A stretch of DNA of 64,000 nt. Source: Lithodes maja (taxonomy: Eukaryota; Arthropoda; Malacostraca; Decapoda; Lithodidae). A program made the translations under genes and the position numbers. Below are positions 31,866-43,641 of this stretch, piece by piece (positions within the stretch are counted from its first letter, which is position 1; the number at the start of each line of letters is the position of its first letter). Under the pieces are notes generated by a model. The model was not told the origin of the DNA, searched no databases, and saw only the letters and a list, made by a program, of their open reading frames with translations. The DNA is taken from the NCBI GenBank assembly GCA_037953745.1, contig JBAKBP010001574.1, positions 124,001 through 188,000 on the forward strand. Reading direction: 5' to 3'.

Positions 31866-33480
31866 CCCTACAGCACCTCTGATTCAGATTGATATTTCTG
31901 ATGTTTTAAACAATATCACCATTACAGAGATAGAAGTATTGAAATGTTTAGAAAAACTCAACGTAAATAAAACGCCTGGATCTGATACAATCTCACCTAG
32001 AGTTCTAAATGAAGCTAAGGATGAGCTCTCCAAACCACTGACATTGCTGTTCAATAAATCCTTGCAGTCTGGAACTATGCATGATCCGTGAAAGCTAGCC
32101 AACGTAACACCGATATTAAAAAAAAGGCAGCAAATCCCTACCCAGTAACTATCGTCCAATTAGCTTAACCTCAGTTGTATGTAAAATGCTAAAAACACTC
32201 ATAAGAGATAGACTCGTAAATGATTTAGAGGAAAATAACATATATACTTAAAGATACTCAACACACCTTTCGTTACCAACGTTCTTGATTAACAAATCTC
32301 TTGGACTTCTTCCACGTATCCACAACCTCTATGATGAGAGTAAAGCTGTAGATATGATATACCTTGATTTTCAAAAGGCCTTTGATAAAGTTCCTCACAA
32401 ACGGTTACTGCTAAAACTAAAAGCGTGTGGAATACAAGACGGTGTGTTGAAATGGATAGAAAATTGGCTCAGCGACAGAAAGCAAACAGGTAAGGCATTT
32501 AAATGGACCAATGTAAGTAGCGGGGTACCGCAGGGATCGGTACTAGGACCAATTATCTTTATAATTTACATCAACGATATTGATGAAGGTCTCACCTGTA
32601 CAATCTCAAAGTTGGCTGACAATACAAAAACTGCAAATAGCGTACTCTCAAAAGAACAATTGACGATATGCAACACAATCTAGATAAGTTGTCATGTTGA
32701 GCCCAAATTTGGCAAATGAGTTTCAATGCTGATAAATGTAAAGTACTACATATCGGAAACCAAAATGAGAAAGCAAACTATTCGATGAATAGCACTCAGC
32801 TTACGAGTGTGGACAAAGAAACCTATCTGGGAGTAACAATCCAAACTCTTTACAATTCCTTAGTCCGCCCTCTTCTGGAATACTGCGTTCAATCCTGGTG
32901 TCCTTATTACCAAAAAGATATAGACAAGCTAGAACGAGTTCAACGTAGAGTTACCAATATGATACCTATAGCCTAAAGAACAAACCATACGAGGAGCGAG
33001 GAGCGTCTTAGAGAATTAAATCTATTTCCTTTAACCCAGCGCAGATTAAGAGGCGACTTAATTCAAGTGTTCAAAAACATCGAAGGCATCGACAATATGA
33101 ACTGTAATAAGTACTTCACTATCTACCGATCTAATTACACGCGGGGAAACAGTTGCAAAATTATTGGTAAATCTTTTAACTCACACGAATCTAAGAATTT
33201 CTTCTTCAATCAAGTTGTCAACTTGTTGAATGGGCTTCCCCGGAGACGTTATAGACTGCAGCACCGTTGATTCTTTTAAACTTCGCCTAGACAATTAATA
33301 TCTTGCATCAAACCCGCGATTGACTGCGTTTGTAAATTAATAACTTGATTTTATTCCCCCCTCAGTTTCATCAAGGATTATTGTGTACCGTTATATATAT
33401 TACTAAGACGTTACTCTCTTTTTCCCAGATATACGAAAGATCATTTATAACCGTGTTATGTAACTAACCCATCTGTCCCC
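31866..33480 (+). pseudogene. LINE A reverse transcriptase and 3' end
   Basis: Continues LINE A after Gypsy B: IPTAPLIQIDISDVLNNITI, LEKLNVNKTPGSDTISPRVL (RT fingers), then YLDFQKAFDKVPHKRLL (about 32360). SGVPQGSVLGPIIFIIYINDID (about 32517) follows, with a damaged catalytic box LADNTKT (Asp to Asn, about 32615). FNADKCKVLHIGN, ETYLGVTIQ, SLVRPLLEYCVQSWCPYYQ, LERVQRRVTNMIP and RRLRGDLIQVFKNIEG come next. About 60-70 residues are missing after TYLGVTIQ relative to the sister LINE at 18590. The family 3' end with TTATGTAACTAA lies near 33455. Confidence 0.85.
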
Positions 33481-34990
33481 TACTAACTTCCTAATGCTGC
33501 CACTGACATTACAGTAGATCCACGGCAGTAGTTCCCTTTCCAATTTCCCTTACCCACTCTAAACCACTGTTTGGACACTTGATCCTCAGTGTTTTGGAGG
33601 ACAAGCAGCCTAGGCCTTTTGTTGCTTGATTTCCTTTGTACCTACCCCCCCTGTTTTCCGTCTTACTTTCAACCACAGCCAATCATAGGACTTGTGACGT
33701 CAAAGTGCCGCCCACCACCGAACTGCATCTTTCAGCTGGCAGCTCACTTTCCAAGTCACATGCCAAAAGGGTGGACTCAAGGAAGGAAAACGTAGGGCCA
33801 GCACCACAAGGGCACACGAACCGCCCCAATCCCACTACTAAAGCCGTTTCCTCACTCAAAACCTCCGAGAGCCGCCCTAGCAAATAAATTAACAAGGAAC
33901 GCGAGGCAGGCTCACACCCTCACCTAATCTCTTGCCCCCGTTTTAAGTACTTTCCATCAGGTTCCCTTTAACAGTGACCAACAACAACCAAACCTCCCTG
34001 GCCACATCCTCGTTCAGCATCCCTTGTGAAATACTCTCGTTCAGCATCCCTTGCCAGAAAACCTTGTTCAGCATCTCTTGCGAGGCATGCCCAGAGTATA
34101 GCAACCCTTGTTCTAGTTCAAAATTCGACAATCCCTGTTCTGCTTCCAGCTCGTTAGGGATCCCATGCAATTTTTCAGGAGAGATCAGCATCCCTTTCAT
34201 TACTTTGAAGTCTAAGGAGAAGAAACATAAGAATACGAATATGGAGAAGCAGAATTACGAAGCCAGGTCCCCTGCGTTGATAGACAGAGAAGAGAAGACA
34301 CCTGGGATCCCTGCTACACCTGGGACAAATATTCGCCGTCGTGACTTTTAATACAAAATATAATATTGTCTCTGTTTTCAGTCCCTACTTGCATCTAAAG
34401 TGAATTCCAAAATTCACCCCACGCTGTCTAAAGTAGTCATTAACGAATCACTGATATTCGAAGTTATTTAGCATTTCCATGAATAACCTCAGCTTTAGCT
34501 TTGGCTCTTTCTATTATCTTGACTTAAAACATCCGCTCGTCACATTAATTCTTATGTCACTTGTGTTTGGCCTGATCTGTATCACGAATAATATGTACAT
34601 TATCTCGGGTTCTATCCATTCTCTTGTTTAATCATTTAGTATTTGAAAGCCTGTTGCCTTGGTCGGCAACTCATCTAGGGGAGACAACCTTATACAAATC
34701 AGGGTGGATGGGACTCGTCAGCCTTGGTTGGCAACCTGTCTAGGAGAGTAAACCTGATACAAATCTGTACTGCTTACCTAAGGGTAAGGCAGGTTAGTGG
34801 ATGGATTAGCCGAACACCACTAGAAAAATAGTGCTAACAAGATACACAAGAGGGCCTCGGAGTTGGACGGATCCTAAATTGAGTGGTCAATCCTGTAAGT
34901 CCTTCACTAAACTGGCTCGGGTTGTCCCTCTCACAGGGAATAGGTCCGCTTGGGGGCATTCTGTGTATGGCCACCCTCGTAAGGGGAGTA
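33481..34990. other. No recognised gene; short direct repeats
   Basis: An open frame at 33974-34351 consists of Ser/Cys/Pro-rich sequence built on repeated GTTCAGCATCCCTTG-like units and is not a recognisable protein. At about 34655-34755 a block of about 65 bp (GCCTTGGTCGGCAACTCATCTAGG) is repeated as GCCTTGGTTGGCAACCTGTCTAGG. The segment to about 35000 resembles a LINE 3' region leading into a GATA-type tail. Confidence 0.5.
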
Positions 34991-35080
34991 AGGCGTCCAG
35001 CAATAGATAGATAGATAGATGTATCTTACTATCTATCTATCTATTGCCTGACGCCGTGATCCCTGAAGGGGTGGCCACGA
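34968..35080. repeat. Inverted repeat centred on (GATA)n/(TATC)n tails
   Basis: TGGCCACCCTCGTAAGG...GGCGTCCAGCAATAGATAGATAG on the left is mirrored by CTATCTATCTATTGCCTGACGCC...AAGGGGTGGCCA on the right, with arms of about 50 bp. This looks like two LINE 3' ends of one family meeting tail to tail. Confidence 0.7.
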
Positions 35081-35312
35081 ACGAACCGCCCACATGCACC
35101 TCTGTCCTCAGTCAGTCGACGCCCTTCCCCCCAACCAGCACCGCCTTCGTTCATGTACTTCCTCACTCCATCCTTCTACCTCTCATTCGGTCTACCAATC
35201 CCTCTCTGTAACTGTCTCTCTGTATCTTACTACAGGTGTTTATATTTAGAACGCTTGCACTCATAAACACATGTAACCTTGTTTTAAATATCAAACGCTT
35301 TCCTTTAGCACT

Positions 35313-35316
<4 letters not shown>

Positions 35317-35403
<87 letters not shown>
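35317..35403. repeat. (TC)n then (TA)n microsatellite
   Basis: A TC run at about 35317-35361 is followed directly by TA to 35403, abutting the 3' end of the minus-strand Penelope-like copy. Confidence 0.9.
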
Positions 35404-35409
<6 letters not shown>

Positions 35410-36254
35410 AAAACTCGCTAGGAAAATTGAAACAATGGAACACCAAGCTTTCGTCTATTCTCTCAAGACATCTTCAGGGTAATACAAGAAAACAGGGGGA
35501 GAGTGAGGCTTAAATACCCGTCCTAAATCGTCTGTGAGTTGCTAACTAGCATATAAATACAAAAAGTGTTGCCAGCCTACTGCCTGTTGCCATATTTTTA
35601 GGAACATGCTTAATTTATATACAACATATATGTACATATATACATTAAAATGTGCCTAACAATACAATCTAATCATATATACAATTTGATACACCTCAAT
35701 GAACTTGCAGATCCCTTTCAAACTGTTATCGTAACTTATGTAAATATGAAGACAACCTATACCTGTAGAAATACATATAATTACATATACATACACATAT
35801 ACATGCATACTGTATACACACATACATTACATACATACACATAAAAATTACATATATAAGAAAAATAGAAAAAGAAACAACAAATATGGGAGTCTGCAGA
35901 AAGCCGAAAGGTCACACAAGGCAGATCCTACCCATATCCAACCCTACTTATAAGGACGAAGAGCCCACACCTGGCTAATCCCCCTCACAGCTACACAGTA
36001 TATAAATTATACATAAACACACATATACATACACACACCTACTTACACACACACACATGTACTGTATACATACATTAACATACATATATACAATAATTAT
36101 TATAAAACAAAACCAAACACAAAGAAAATACATAGTGATCATACCTCATGTGTATAGTATTAATAAGGTACAATCTAATACTAAGAGGATAGACCTCACA
36201 CAAATGGTCAGGTCTCAAACTACAAGCTGTTTCAATCTATAATCTGACGGTCTG
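35404..36254 (-). repeat. Penelope-like 3' untranslated region, minus copy
   Basis: Inverted partner of 46974-47823, with only a few differences over about 850 bp. Ends with GTTTTACTACAT (minus strand) beside the TA microsatellite. Includes dense TATACATACACA-type repeats. Confidence 0.88.
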
Positions 36255-36425
36255 GGCCGGTATTTATAAAGCACTTTTAGGCCTAAAAGTAGCTTTTAAA
36301 GATGGCGGCAACTTTTAAAAATTAAAAGTTGGGTAAACACACTTTTAACTGCTAAAAGTTGCTTTTAAAACTAAAAGTCACCCTGGGGACTTTTAGCCCT
36401 TAAAAGTTACTTTTAGACGACGACA
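36255..36425. promoter_or_regulatory. Left terminal and subterminal repeats of Harbinger
   Basis: After the 16-bp end come at least ten copies of ACTTTTAG/CTAAAAGT variants within 170 bp, leading up to the transposase ATG. The right end (45890-45991) has the same motif set. Confidence 0.8.
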
Positions 36426-36427
36426 AC

Positions 36428-37040
36428 ATGGCTGAACAACAACAAATCCGTCACCGCCTGCCAAGAAATTTTCGTGTTAGAAAAGACTTATTGGATGAAT
36501 ATAGCGACTCTGAGTTAATTGAAAGATACCGCTTAAACCGTGAAGGCATCCTTATGATAACAGACTTGTTGAGAGAAACTTTACAAAACCAAACTGAGAG
36601 GAACCATTCTTGCAACCAAATCTATATGCAAGGTTCATCAAGTTCCCATTCACTCTACCAGAAATTCAGAGAAATCAAGCCCAGTTTATGGACATTGCAG
36701 AGTTTCCCGGAGTTGTGGGGGTTATTGATGGGACTCATGTTAGAATAATAGCTCCAAATGAATATGAACCCGAGTATGTCAATCGGAAAAGGTACCATAG
36801 CATAAATGTGCAAGTTGTGTTTGATGCCCAGTACAAAATAATTGATATGGTAGCAAAATGGCCTGGATCAGTTCATGATTCTCGAATTTTGAATGAATCT
36901 GGGTTGACAGTAGTATTTGAACATAATTATGTTCCACCTTAATCGTGCCACCTACTTGGAGACAGTGGATATGGCAGCAAGACATGGTTACTGACTCCAT
37001 TTCTAAATCCTCAGCCTGGCTCACAAACCAACTATAACAG
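36428..37040 (+). pseudogene. Harbinger transposase exon 1 (internal deletion and stop)
   Basis: Starts MAEQQQIRHRLPRNFRVRKD. It runs to LLRETLQNQTERNH, then a break near 36600-36612 omits the region expected to hold the helix-turn-helix (about 50-60 residues) and shifts frame. The DDE_4-type core follows: FPGVVGVIDGTHVRII (first Asp), WPGSVHDSRIL, and GDSGYGSKTWLLTPFLNP (second Asp) after an in-frame TAA at 36940-36942. The exon ends ...TATAACAG with GTAAAT donor at 37041. The transposase would cut at 3-bp targets with help from the Myb-like partner. The deletion and stop disable this copy. Confidence 0.88.
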
Positions 37041-37077
37041 GTAAATATATAAAATATTTGGTAAGGATGTAGTATTC

Positions 37078-37545
37078 GGCCGTATCCCCTGCCTAGCAGG
37101 CGTACCGACCCCTTTTTTTTTTACATAGCCTAGGGCTAGCCTAGTGCCACGCTCGCAGTTACAATCGCGTTTACTTTGACTGCTATTATTTGCCCCTGTT
37201 GGCTGTTGGTAATACATATGATGTGTCGTAATGACAATAGGCTAGGCCTAAGTCATGGGTGAGGGGGACCAAGCCCCCCTCAACCCATTATTGTTTCCCA
37301 CGGCCATGTGTAAGGTAGATTATTTTCTTACCGGTCGTGGAATACAATAATGAGTTGAGAGGGCCTTTGCCCCCTCACCCACCATGACTTAGGCTAGGCT
37401 AAGCTATATTACCAGCAGGGGCAAATAACAGCAGTCAAATTAGACGCAAATGTAAGAGCGAGCGTGCGACTAGGTCACTAGGCCTATGTAAAGATGTAAA
37501 CAAAGCGGGAGGTACGCCCGCTAACACAACTTTTACCAAAATTGC
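37078..37545. repeat. Long inverted repeat (about 230-bp arms) in the transposase intron
   Basis: Left arm GCAGGCGTACC...CACGCTCGCAGTTAC...TTTGACTGCTATTATTTGC...CCTAAGTCATGGGTGAGGG is mirrored by the right arm ending GGTACGCCCGC. The arms are imperfect but alignable throughout, with a loop of about 20 bp near 37310-37330. Confidence 0.8.
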
Positions 37546-38244
37546 AATACGCCTCCCTGTATATTGTTATTAGCCTATTATTATTTTATTGTTTATTTAT
37601 TTTTGTGGTAGCCTAGGCCTAGCCTAAGTGAATGCAAAATATTGTTCTCTGTATTTACCGGTAGGCCTATGTTATCTAAAATTAGGGTAGGATACTTCTG
37701 TTTTTGGCCTACAATGACCCGATTCTAGGCTAAGTCGGAAAATTAGACTCGGAAATAGGTATACTTCCCTCTTTGGCTTATTATCACCCAATTATAGGCT
37801 AGGTAATAGGTACCAGTACCGGTATACTTCTCTTTTTGTGTAAGATTTTACAGTGTGACACCCACGAGACTCATGAATTTTTGTGTGGCCTACGGAATTG
37901 GCATAGGCCTATCACATAATCCATTAGCAAATACTGTATGTCTATAATGTCAACAATTTATTAGGCTATAAAGGGTTTTTGCCCCCTACTGTTAAAATAT
38001 ATGAGAACGTCAATAAGGCCGGGAAGGGGTTTTGCCCACCCTCAATCAACTGTGTATCCCACGGCAAACGGTTATTGCAGCTAATTAGAGCTTATTTTTT
38101 TACTTTATCCTATCCTCTGTAACCCTACATTTTCCATGATCTTTATAGCCCTCCCCACAAGTGGGGGTCGTGTTTAGCCAATAGATTGTTATATAATGGG
38201 TTGATACTCATTTCCTGCAGTCCTTGCTGTAGAGCAACACAGTG

Positions 38245-38281
<37 letters not shown>

Positions 38282-38464
38282 AAGAAAATATTAAAAATAT
38301 ATATACATACCCGGTACTGTATAATTATGGTAGCCTATATGTTAAAACACTTTGCTGTCCCATGGTACAAATTTACCCCTTTTTGGCCCACTAATACCCA
38401 ATTATAGGCTACAGTATATCTGAAAATTAAGCTAGGTAGCCTAATAAGTATGCAAATTTGGCCT

Positions 38465-39110
38465 ATTATGACTTAATTATCGGCTATGTTTGAAAAGTAG
38501 GGTAGGTAACAGGTATAGGCTACCGAACTTCCCTTATTAATTATCGGCTATGTTTGAAAATTAGGGTAGGTAACAGGTATAGGCTACCGTACTTCCTTTA
38601 TTAATTATCGGATATGTTTGAAAACTAGGGTAGGTAATAAGTATAGGCTACCGTACTTCCTTTATTAATTATCGGCTATGTTTGAAAACTAGGGTAGGTA
38701 ACAGGTATAGGCTACCGTACTCCCTTATTAATTATCGCCTATGTTTGAAAACTAGGGTAGGTAACAGGTATAGGCTAACGTACTTCCTTTATAAATTATC
38801 GGCTATGTTTGAAAATTAGGGTAGGTAACAGGTATAGGCTACCGTACCTCCTTTATTAATTATCGGCTATGTTTGAAAACTAGGGTAGGTAACAGGTATA
38901 GGCTACCGTACTCCCTTATTAATTATCGCCTATGTTTGAAAACTAGGGTAGGTAACAGGTATAGGCTACCGTACTCCCTTATTAATTATCGCCTATGTTT
39001 GAAAACTAGGGTAGGTAACAGGTATAGGCTAACGTACTTCCTTTATAAATTATCGGCTATGTTTGAAAACTAGGGTAGGTAACAGGTATAGGCTACCGTA
39101 CTTCGCTTTT
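38465..39110. repeat. About 62-bp tandem repeat array, roughly ten units
   Basis: The unit contains ATTATCGGCTATGTTTGAAA, then TAGGGTAGGTAACAGG and TATAGGCTACCGTACTTCC. Variants alternate (ATCGCC/ATCGGC, CTACCG/CTAACG), and a two- or three-unit higher-order pattern seems to repeat. Confidence 0.88.
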
Positions 39111-39667
39111 TAGCCTACCGGTATTATTGTCCATTAATAGGCTAGGTACCAGCAGATATACCGGTACTGTACTTCCCTTTTTGGCCTATAATTGTCCATT
39201 TATAGGCTATTTCTGAAAATTAGGCTAGGTATATACTTCCCTTTTTGACCTATTATTGCCCAGTTAGCCTATAGGCTAAGTATCATTGGGTCACATTCAG
39301 GTATACCGGTACTTCTCTTTTCGGCCCATTATACATCACAAGTATAAGCTAGGAAATATAAATACTGTACTTCACTTTTTGGCCTATTATCACTCAATTA
39401 TAGGCTATTCGACTCCTTACCAAAGTTCGCACACTCAAGCCGGTCATTCATCACGCGTTCACCTTTGCATAGGCCTACTATCATACAGTATAGCCTATAC
39501 CGTTTTAATTGTCTCAACTCCCAGTTTCTTCCTCGGCAATTATTATTGTTAACTCGGCGAGTAGCCCCCCAGTTGGTTATGTTTTTCACTAGCCTTGTAT
39601 TTGTTTTTTCTGGATTTTTTTGTTGTTATATAGTTTACTATACCTTGTTTTTCTTTTCTTTATCCAG

Positions 39668-39965
39668 TGCCCACAACACAACACGCAGTCTAGTGGAACG
39701 AGGAATTGGTAAACTGAAACGCCGATTTCACGTACTACATGGAGAGATCCGCCTCAATCCGGCAAAGGCTTGCAAAGTCATCTATGCATGTGCGATGTTG
39801 CATAATATATGCAAAGACCGTAACATCGCACAACCCATTGAACGACCACCCATAAACGAGGAAGAGGAAGAGGAGGAGATTTACAACCCCAACCTGCATG
39901 GTGATCTTGCAGCTATTCAGAATGGTCTCCAATACAGATTGGCATTTGCCAACCTTCACTTTTAA
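39668..39965 (+). pseudogene. Harbinger transposase exon 2
   Basis: Encodes TTRSLVERGIGKLKRRFHVL (with the conserved Glu of the DDE triad), then the helical AKACKVIYACAMLHNIC and an acidic stretch EEEEEEEIYNPN. It ends NLHF and a stop. This exon has no visible lesion; the gene is broken in exon 1. Confidence 0.88.
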
Positions 39966-40946
39966 GTGATTCCTACTATTGGCATTTACCAACTGCCACT
40001 TTTAAGGGATTCATACTACTGTACATACAACTTAGGGATAAAGTTGTGCTAAAGTTAGACTATTGTCGCATTACACAAATATAGAATTTTACCATTTTAT
40101 TACTCTAAAATTAAGGCATAAATCATCTAAATAAGCCAATATATATCTCAATATTATTTAGAAGAAATTGGTTAAATTAAATGGGAACATATCGTAGGCC
40201 ATTGTAAATATAGCACCGATACACTCTCTAACCCAACTTATGACCAAGTTAGATTATCCGGTACTGTGATTTCAAGTACTGGTAGTGTTTATTTGTTTAA
40301 TAGACTCTTCAGTCACTTTAATTGGATTAAGCAATCCCCCGCCATGTATTTACCATCCATCCCTCCTCCCTCCCAACACCACCTTCACTCACATATCTCA
40401 ACTTCGCTGTACCTCCACACCACATCGCTTTTGAACTTCCACACTTGTCTCGTCTCCCCATAAACACTTATGAAATTAATGATGCATAGTGTTTCTGTTC
40501 TTGCCTGAATACTTCTGCACCAATAATTGCATGGAGGCTATTTGCTCAATACAGCCCATTTCCTTTCCAAAACCTCCCTGCTGTAAATATATCGATCATG
40601 GATTACGTCTTGCATATACCCAATCCTCCAGCCCCTCTGCCTTACCTCTTTATATAATAAATTGGCAATTGAATTTGACTCCCAAATTTTGTATACATTT
40701 TCAGGAAGGTAATAAAAGCTTAAACACTGATTTGTTATTTATTTGATACTGCACCAACTCAACCTTAGAAATATATTATGACGAGATATATATGGACAAT
40801 AATAATATTTGTACATAATTTGTTTCGCAATTGAGAATAGGAACTGTAAATATTGTTTCTGTCTGGTGTCGGCCACCACAGCAGTGGGGTGTGTCCCTGA
40901 GTATATACAATTAATAAATATGAAAACATATAAGTAATATTGGCAC
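39966..40946. other. No gene seen
   Basis: Harbinger internal spacer. Short open frames have no recognisable features. Confidence 0.6.
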
Positions 40947-41610
40947 TTGTTACACACTTATAATATATGTTTTCTTACAAGTAATATTGGCACTTTTTAC
41001 ACACACATAAAATATGTTTCCTTACAAGAAATAATTGCACTTGTTAACACAGCCATAATAATTGTGTTGCTACAATATATATGGCACTTGTTACACAACC
41101 AATATATAGGCGTGTCCTTAAAATATAAACAGGTACTTTTTGCACAGCCATAATAAATAGACGTGTCTTGTCTATGTAATATTGAAACTTGTACAGCCAT
41201 TATAAAAAAATGTGCCCTTACAATAAGTATTGGTACCAGTAATTGTTGTACAGCCATAATAACACATTGTGCCGTTACAAAAAGTGTTGGTACCAGTGTT
41301 TGTTGTACAGCCATAATAACACATTGTGCCCTTACAAAAAAAAATGGTACCAGTACTTGTTGTACAGCCATAATAACACATTGTGCCCTTACAAAAAGTG
41401 TTGGTACCAGTATTTGTTGTACAGCCATAATAACACATTGTGCCCTTACAAAAAGTGTTGGTACCAGTGTTTGTTGTACAGTCATAATAACACATTGTGC
41501 CCTTACAAAAAGTGTTGGTACCAGTACTTGTTGCACAGTCATAATATATACTGTAGATGTATCCTTACAATAAGTATTGGTACCGTACTTGTTACACAGT
41601 CGACACGGGA
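40947..41610. repeat. Degenerate minisatellite, unit about 60 bp
   Basis: Repeats of TTGTACAGCCATAATAACAC with TTGTGCCCTTACAAAAAGTG and TTGGTACCAGTA. Six clean units lie at about 41230-41540, with decayed ones on both sides. The unit length and composition leave open frames on both strands (for example 41163-41573 and 40997-41917), which I do not regard as genes. Confidence 0.85.
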
Positions 41611-42229
41611 GGCGCCCACGGGTAGGGAGCAGGGTCATCGTCAGACAAGTCCTCTTTTCCACACGGGGTGTGGGTGAGGGGCATGTAGTCATCCCCAGAA
41701 CCAGAGGCAGCACTGAAGTGTTTTTCATTACTCTCCTCATACTCCGGCGGGGAACGATGGATGTGTGGGTGGGCGAAGTTGGGAAGGAGTGGCAGGTGAG
41801 GCGATGTCTTCCCGAGGGCGTCATGGGTGGCAGCGAAACAGACACGGCGGAAGCACTATCTTGCGTAGTATCCACGACATCAACATTTGTTTTATTTAAA
41901 GGAGGGTCCCGCCCCAATTCCCAGTCTTAAGTAAGCCATTTTAGATTTACAGAAGATTGACCGTTTCTTGCTTTACTGAATGTACTGAAAAAATAGTTTT
42001 GAAGGTAGACCATGGGAGGAAAGTTTTTGGTAAGCTGAAATCAGGCACTAGGAATAGGGAAGTGAGCCAGGAATTCACTGTATGATAGTGTAGTGATCCT
42101 GTCCTTGACAAATAGGAGGGGAGCATGTACATTGGAAAGGGATAAACCGAGAGTGAGAGGGGTTGATATGATGTGTTTGAGAAGTGCATGTTGGGTCACA
42201 TAATGATGAAATATATCAAGTGAATAGCT

Positions 42230-42580
42230 AAGGAAAAGGTTAGGTATCAAGAGCATCATTGATGTGATGCGTAGTAGTATACTTAGAAGGTTTGGACATG
42301 TGGAGAGCTTGGATGAACAAAGGTGGGTGAAAACATGCCAGGCCATGAATGTGGAGGGAGCTGCACCAAGGGCCGGAACGGAAGGTTTGGACATGTGGGG
42401 AGCTTGGATGAACAAAGTTGGGTGAACAAATTACAGTCCATGAATGTTGAAGGAGCTGCACCAAGGGGCGGAACAACCAAGAGCGATGTGGTGTATGTAC
42501 TGATAAGTATGAGAAGGAACGGGTTCGGTCATGTGAACGAGGTGGAATGGCAGAGAGGTAGACTAAATAAAAATTAGGTG
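42230..42580 (+). pseudogene. LINE B-family 3' fragment inside Harbinger, internally duplicated
   Basis: Similar to 23690-23830: GTTTGGACATGTGGAGAGCTTGGATGAACAAA corresponds to the FGHVERMDEQ region. The unit GGTTTGGACATGTGG...GGAGCTGCACCAAGGG occurs twice in tandem (about 42288-42378 and 42384-42474). Confidence 0.7.
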
Positions 42581-42678
42581 GAAGAATTGAGTTGAGAGCA
42601 ATAAGAAATACAATTTGGCAAAGCAAGCCAACATTCCCTCCTTTTTTTTTTTTTTTTTTCCCCACGGCAAGGCCATAT

Positions 42679-42949
42679 TTATTTTCTAATTTTGTCAGCC
42701 TTCTCAATATAATATTTGGCCTTCATAGCCATGGCATATTGAGTGGCCTCCCAGGCTTTTGCTTCATTTTGAAGGACTTTCATCTCCAATTCCTGCTTTT
42801 TCTTTGTAAGCGAACCGGACAATTTTTCGGCATTCTCAGCCACTGCTCCGTCACGCTGGTCGTTGGATGTTGGCTGCTCCACTCCTTCCAACTTGCCTTC
42901 CCAGACAACTGTGGCCTCCTTGGGAACGGGTTCGTTGCAGTTGCGTTCT
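42679..42949 (-). CDS. Harbinger Myb-like gene, exon 3
   Basis: Acceptor ...TTTCTAG at 42950-42951. The first base completes a Gln codon from exon 2. It encodes ERNCNEPVPKEATVVWEGKL, then a helical Lys/Glu/Ala-rich end (LTKKKQELEMKVLQNEAKAW) and a final DKIRK before the stop. The coiled-coil-like tail probably mediates dimerisation or contact with the transposase. Confidence 0.8.
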
Positions 42950-43225
42950 CTAGAAAGAGGAAAATAACCATAAAACACTACACAAACTGAATATCAAAAG
43001 TGTACAGTACTGGGGTACCTAGATCATAGGCTGCAAAATTTTAATTCTTGAATACTGTGAAGACTTAAACGCCACATATTTATCATAAAGAATCCATATT
43101 TTGAATTCTTCATTACTCTTCACAAAGGTTGTAAGAGATGTGAAAGTAGTCTGCAACTGATGTTCACTTCAGTACAAGTTATGTGATTTGTTTTATATTG
43201 AAAAAAAAAAAAAAAATGTTTACAT

Positions 43226-43415
43226 GAATATCAATATCGGTAATTATAGGGAATAGGCTTGCACCCTCATTTTTCATGTTTTTTCCTCCAGATTTTGAGA
43301 AATTAGTGTTTTGATGGTCTTAGTTATCATTCAAATGTGGCGATGGGATTCCACAGACCTACATTGTCCCTAATAGGCTGCGAGCCTATTCCCTATAATT
43401 ATCTCAATATCAAAT
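43226..43415. repeat. Small foldback in the Myb-like gene's second intron
   Basis: TAATTATAGGGAATAGGCT at about 43240-43258 is mirrored by AGCCTATTCCCTATAATTA at about 43383-43401, with further pairing on both sides. Confidence 0.75.
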
Positions 43416-43641
43416 CCTGAAAGATTATTAAGTTATATTGAAAGTCCTTTATTATAGATAACAGTATCTAATGCAAAGGGTAACACACAAATGCGGAATA
43501 TATGGGCACTCACTGACTTCCATATGTTTTTACAGTGTTTTTCTATATACTGTACTCATTTTCATAAGCAACTGAACACAGCCTATAAAAAAAACACTAT
43601 CAGCCCTTGTAATTCATGGATTACCGTGAACAAACACTTAC

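Larger units (their letters stand above)
20849..33480 (+). mobile_element. LINE A (CR1/L2-group, EN-RT), split by LINE B and Gypsy B
   Basis: The left part (20849-21988) holds the endonuclease and linker. The right part starts at 31866 and holds RT and the 3' end. Left flank GAAGACCTCAG joins right flank CGATATCCC in a frame that reads ...EDLS-DIPTAPL, the expected continuation in this LINE type. The CGATAT itself survives at 23994-23999, between LINE B and the Gypsy B LTR. Stops and small indels are scattered throughout. Confidence 0.88.
37041..39667 (+). other. Harbinger transposase intron (2.6 kb)
   Basis: GTAAAT donor at 37041 and ...TTTATCCAG acceptor at 39667. Codon phase is preserved (TATAACAG + TGCC gives Tyr-Asn-Ser-Ala). 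It contains a long inverted repeat, a TA microsatellite at about 38246-38279 and a tandem array of about 62-bp units. Confidence 0.8.

Noticed and set aside
33974..34351. 125-codon Ser/Cys-rich frame as a host gene
   Set aside because: Built from short imperfect DNA repeats, with no conserved motif and no splice support.
40997..41917. 306-codon minus-strand frame
   Set aside because: Runs through the 60-bp minisatellite and has a mirror frame on the other strand. No domain is seen.
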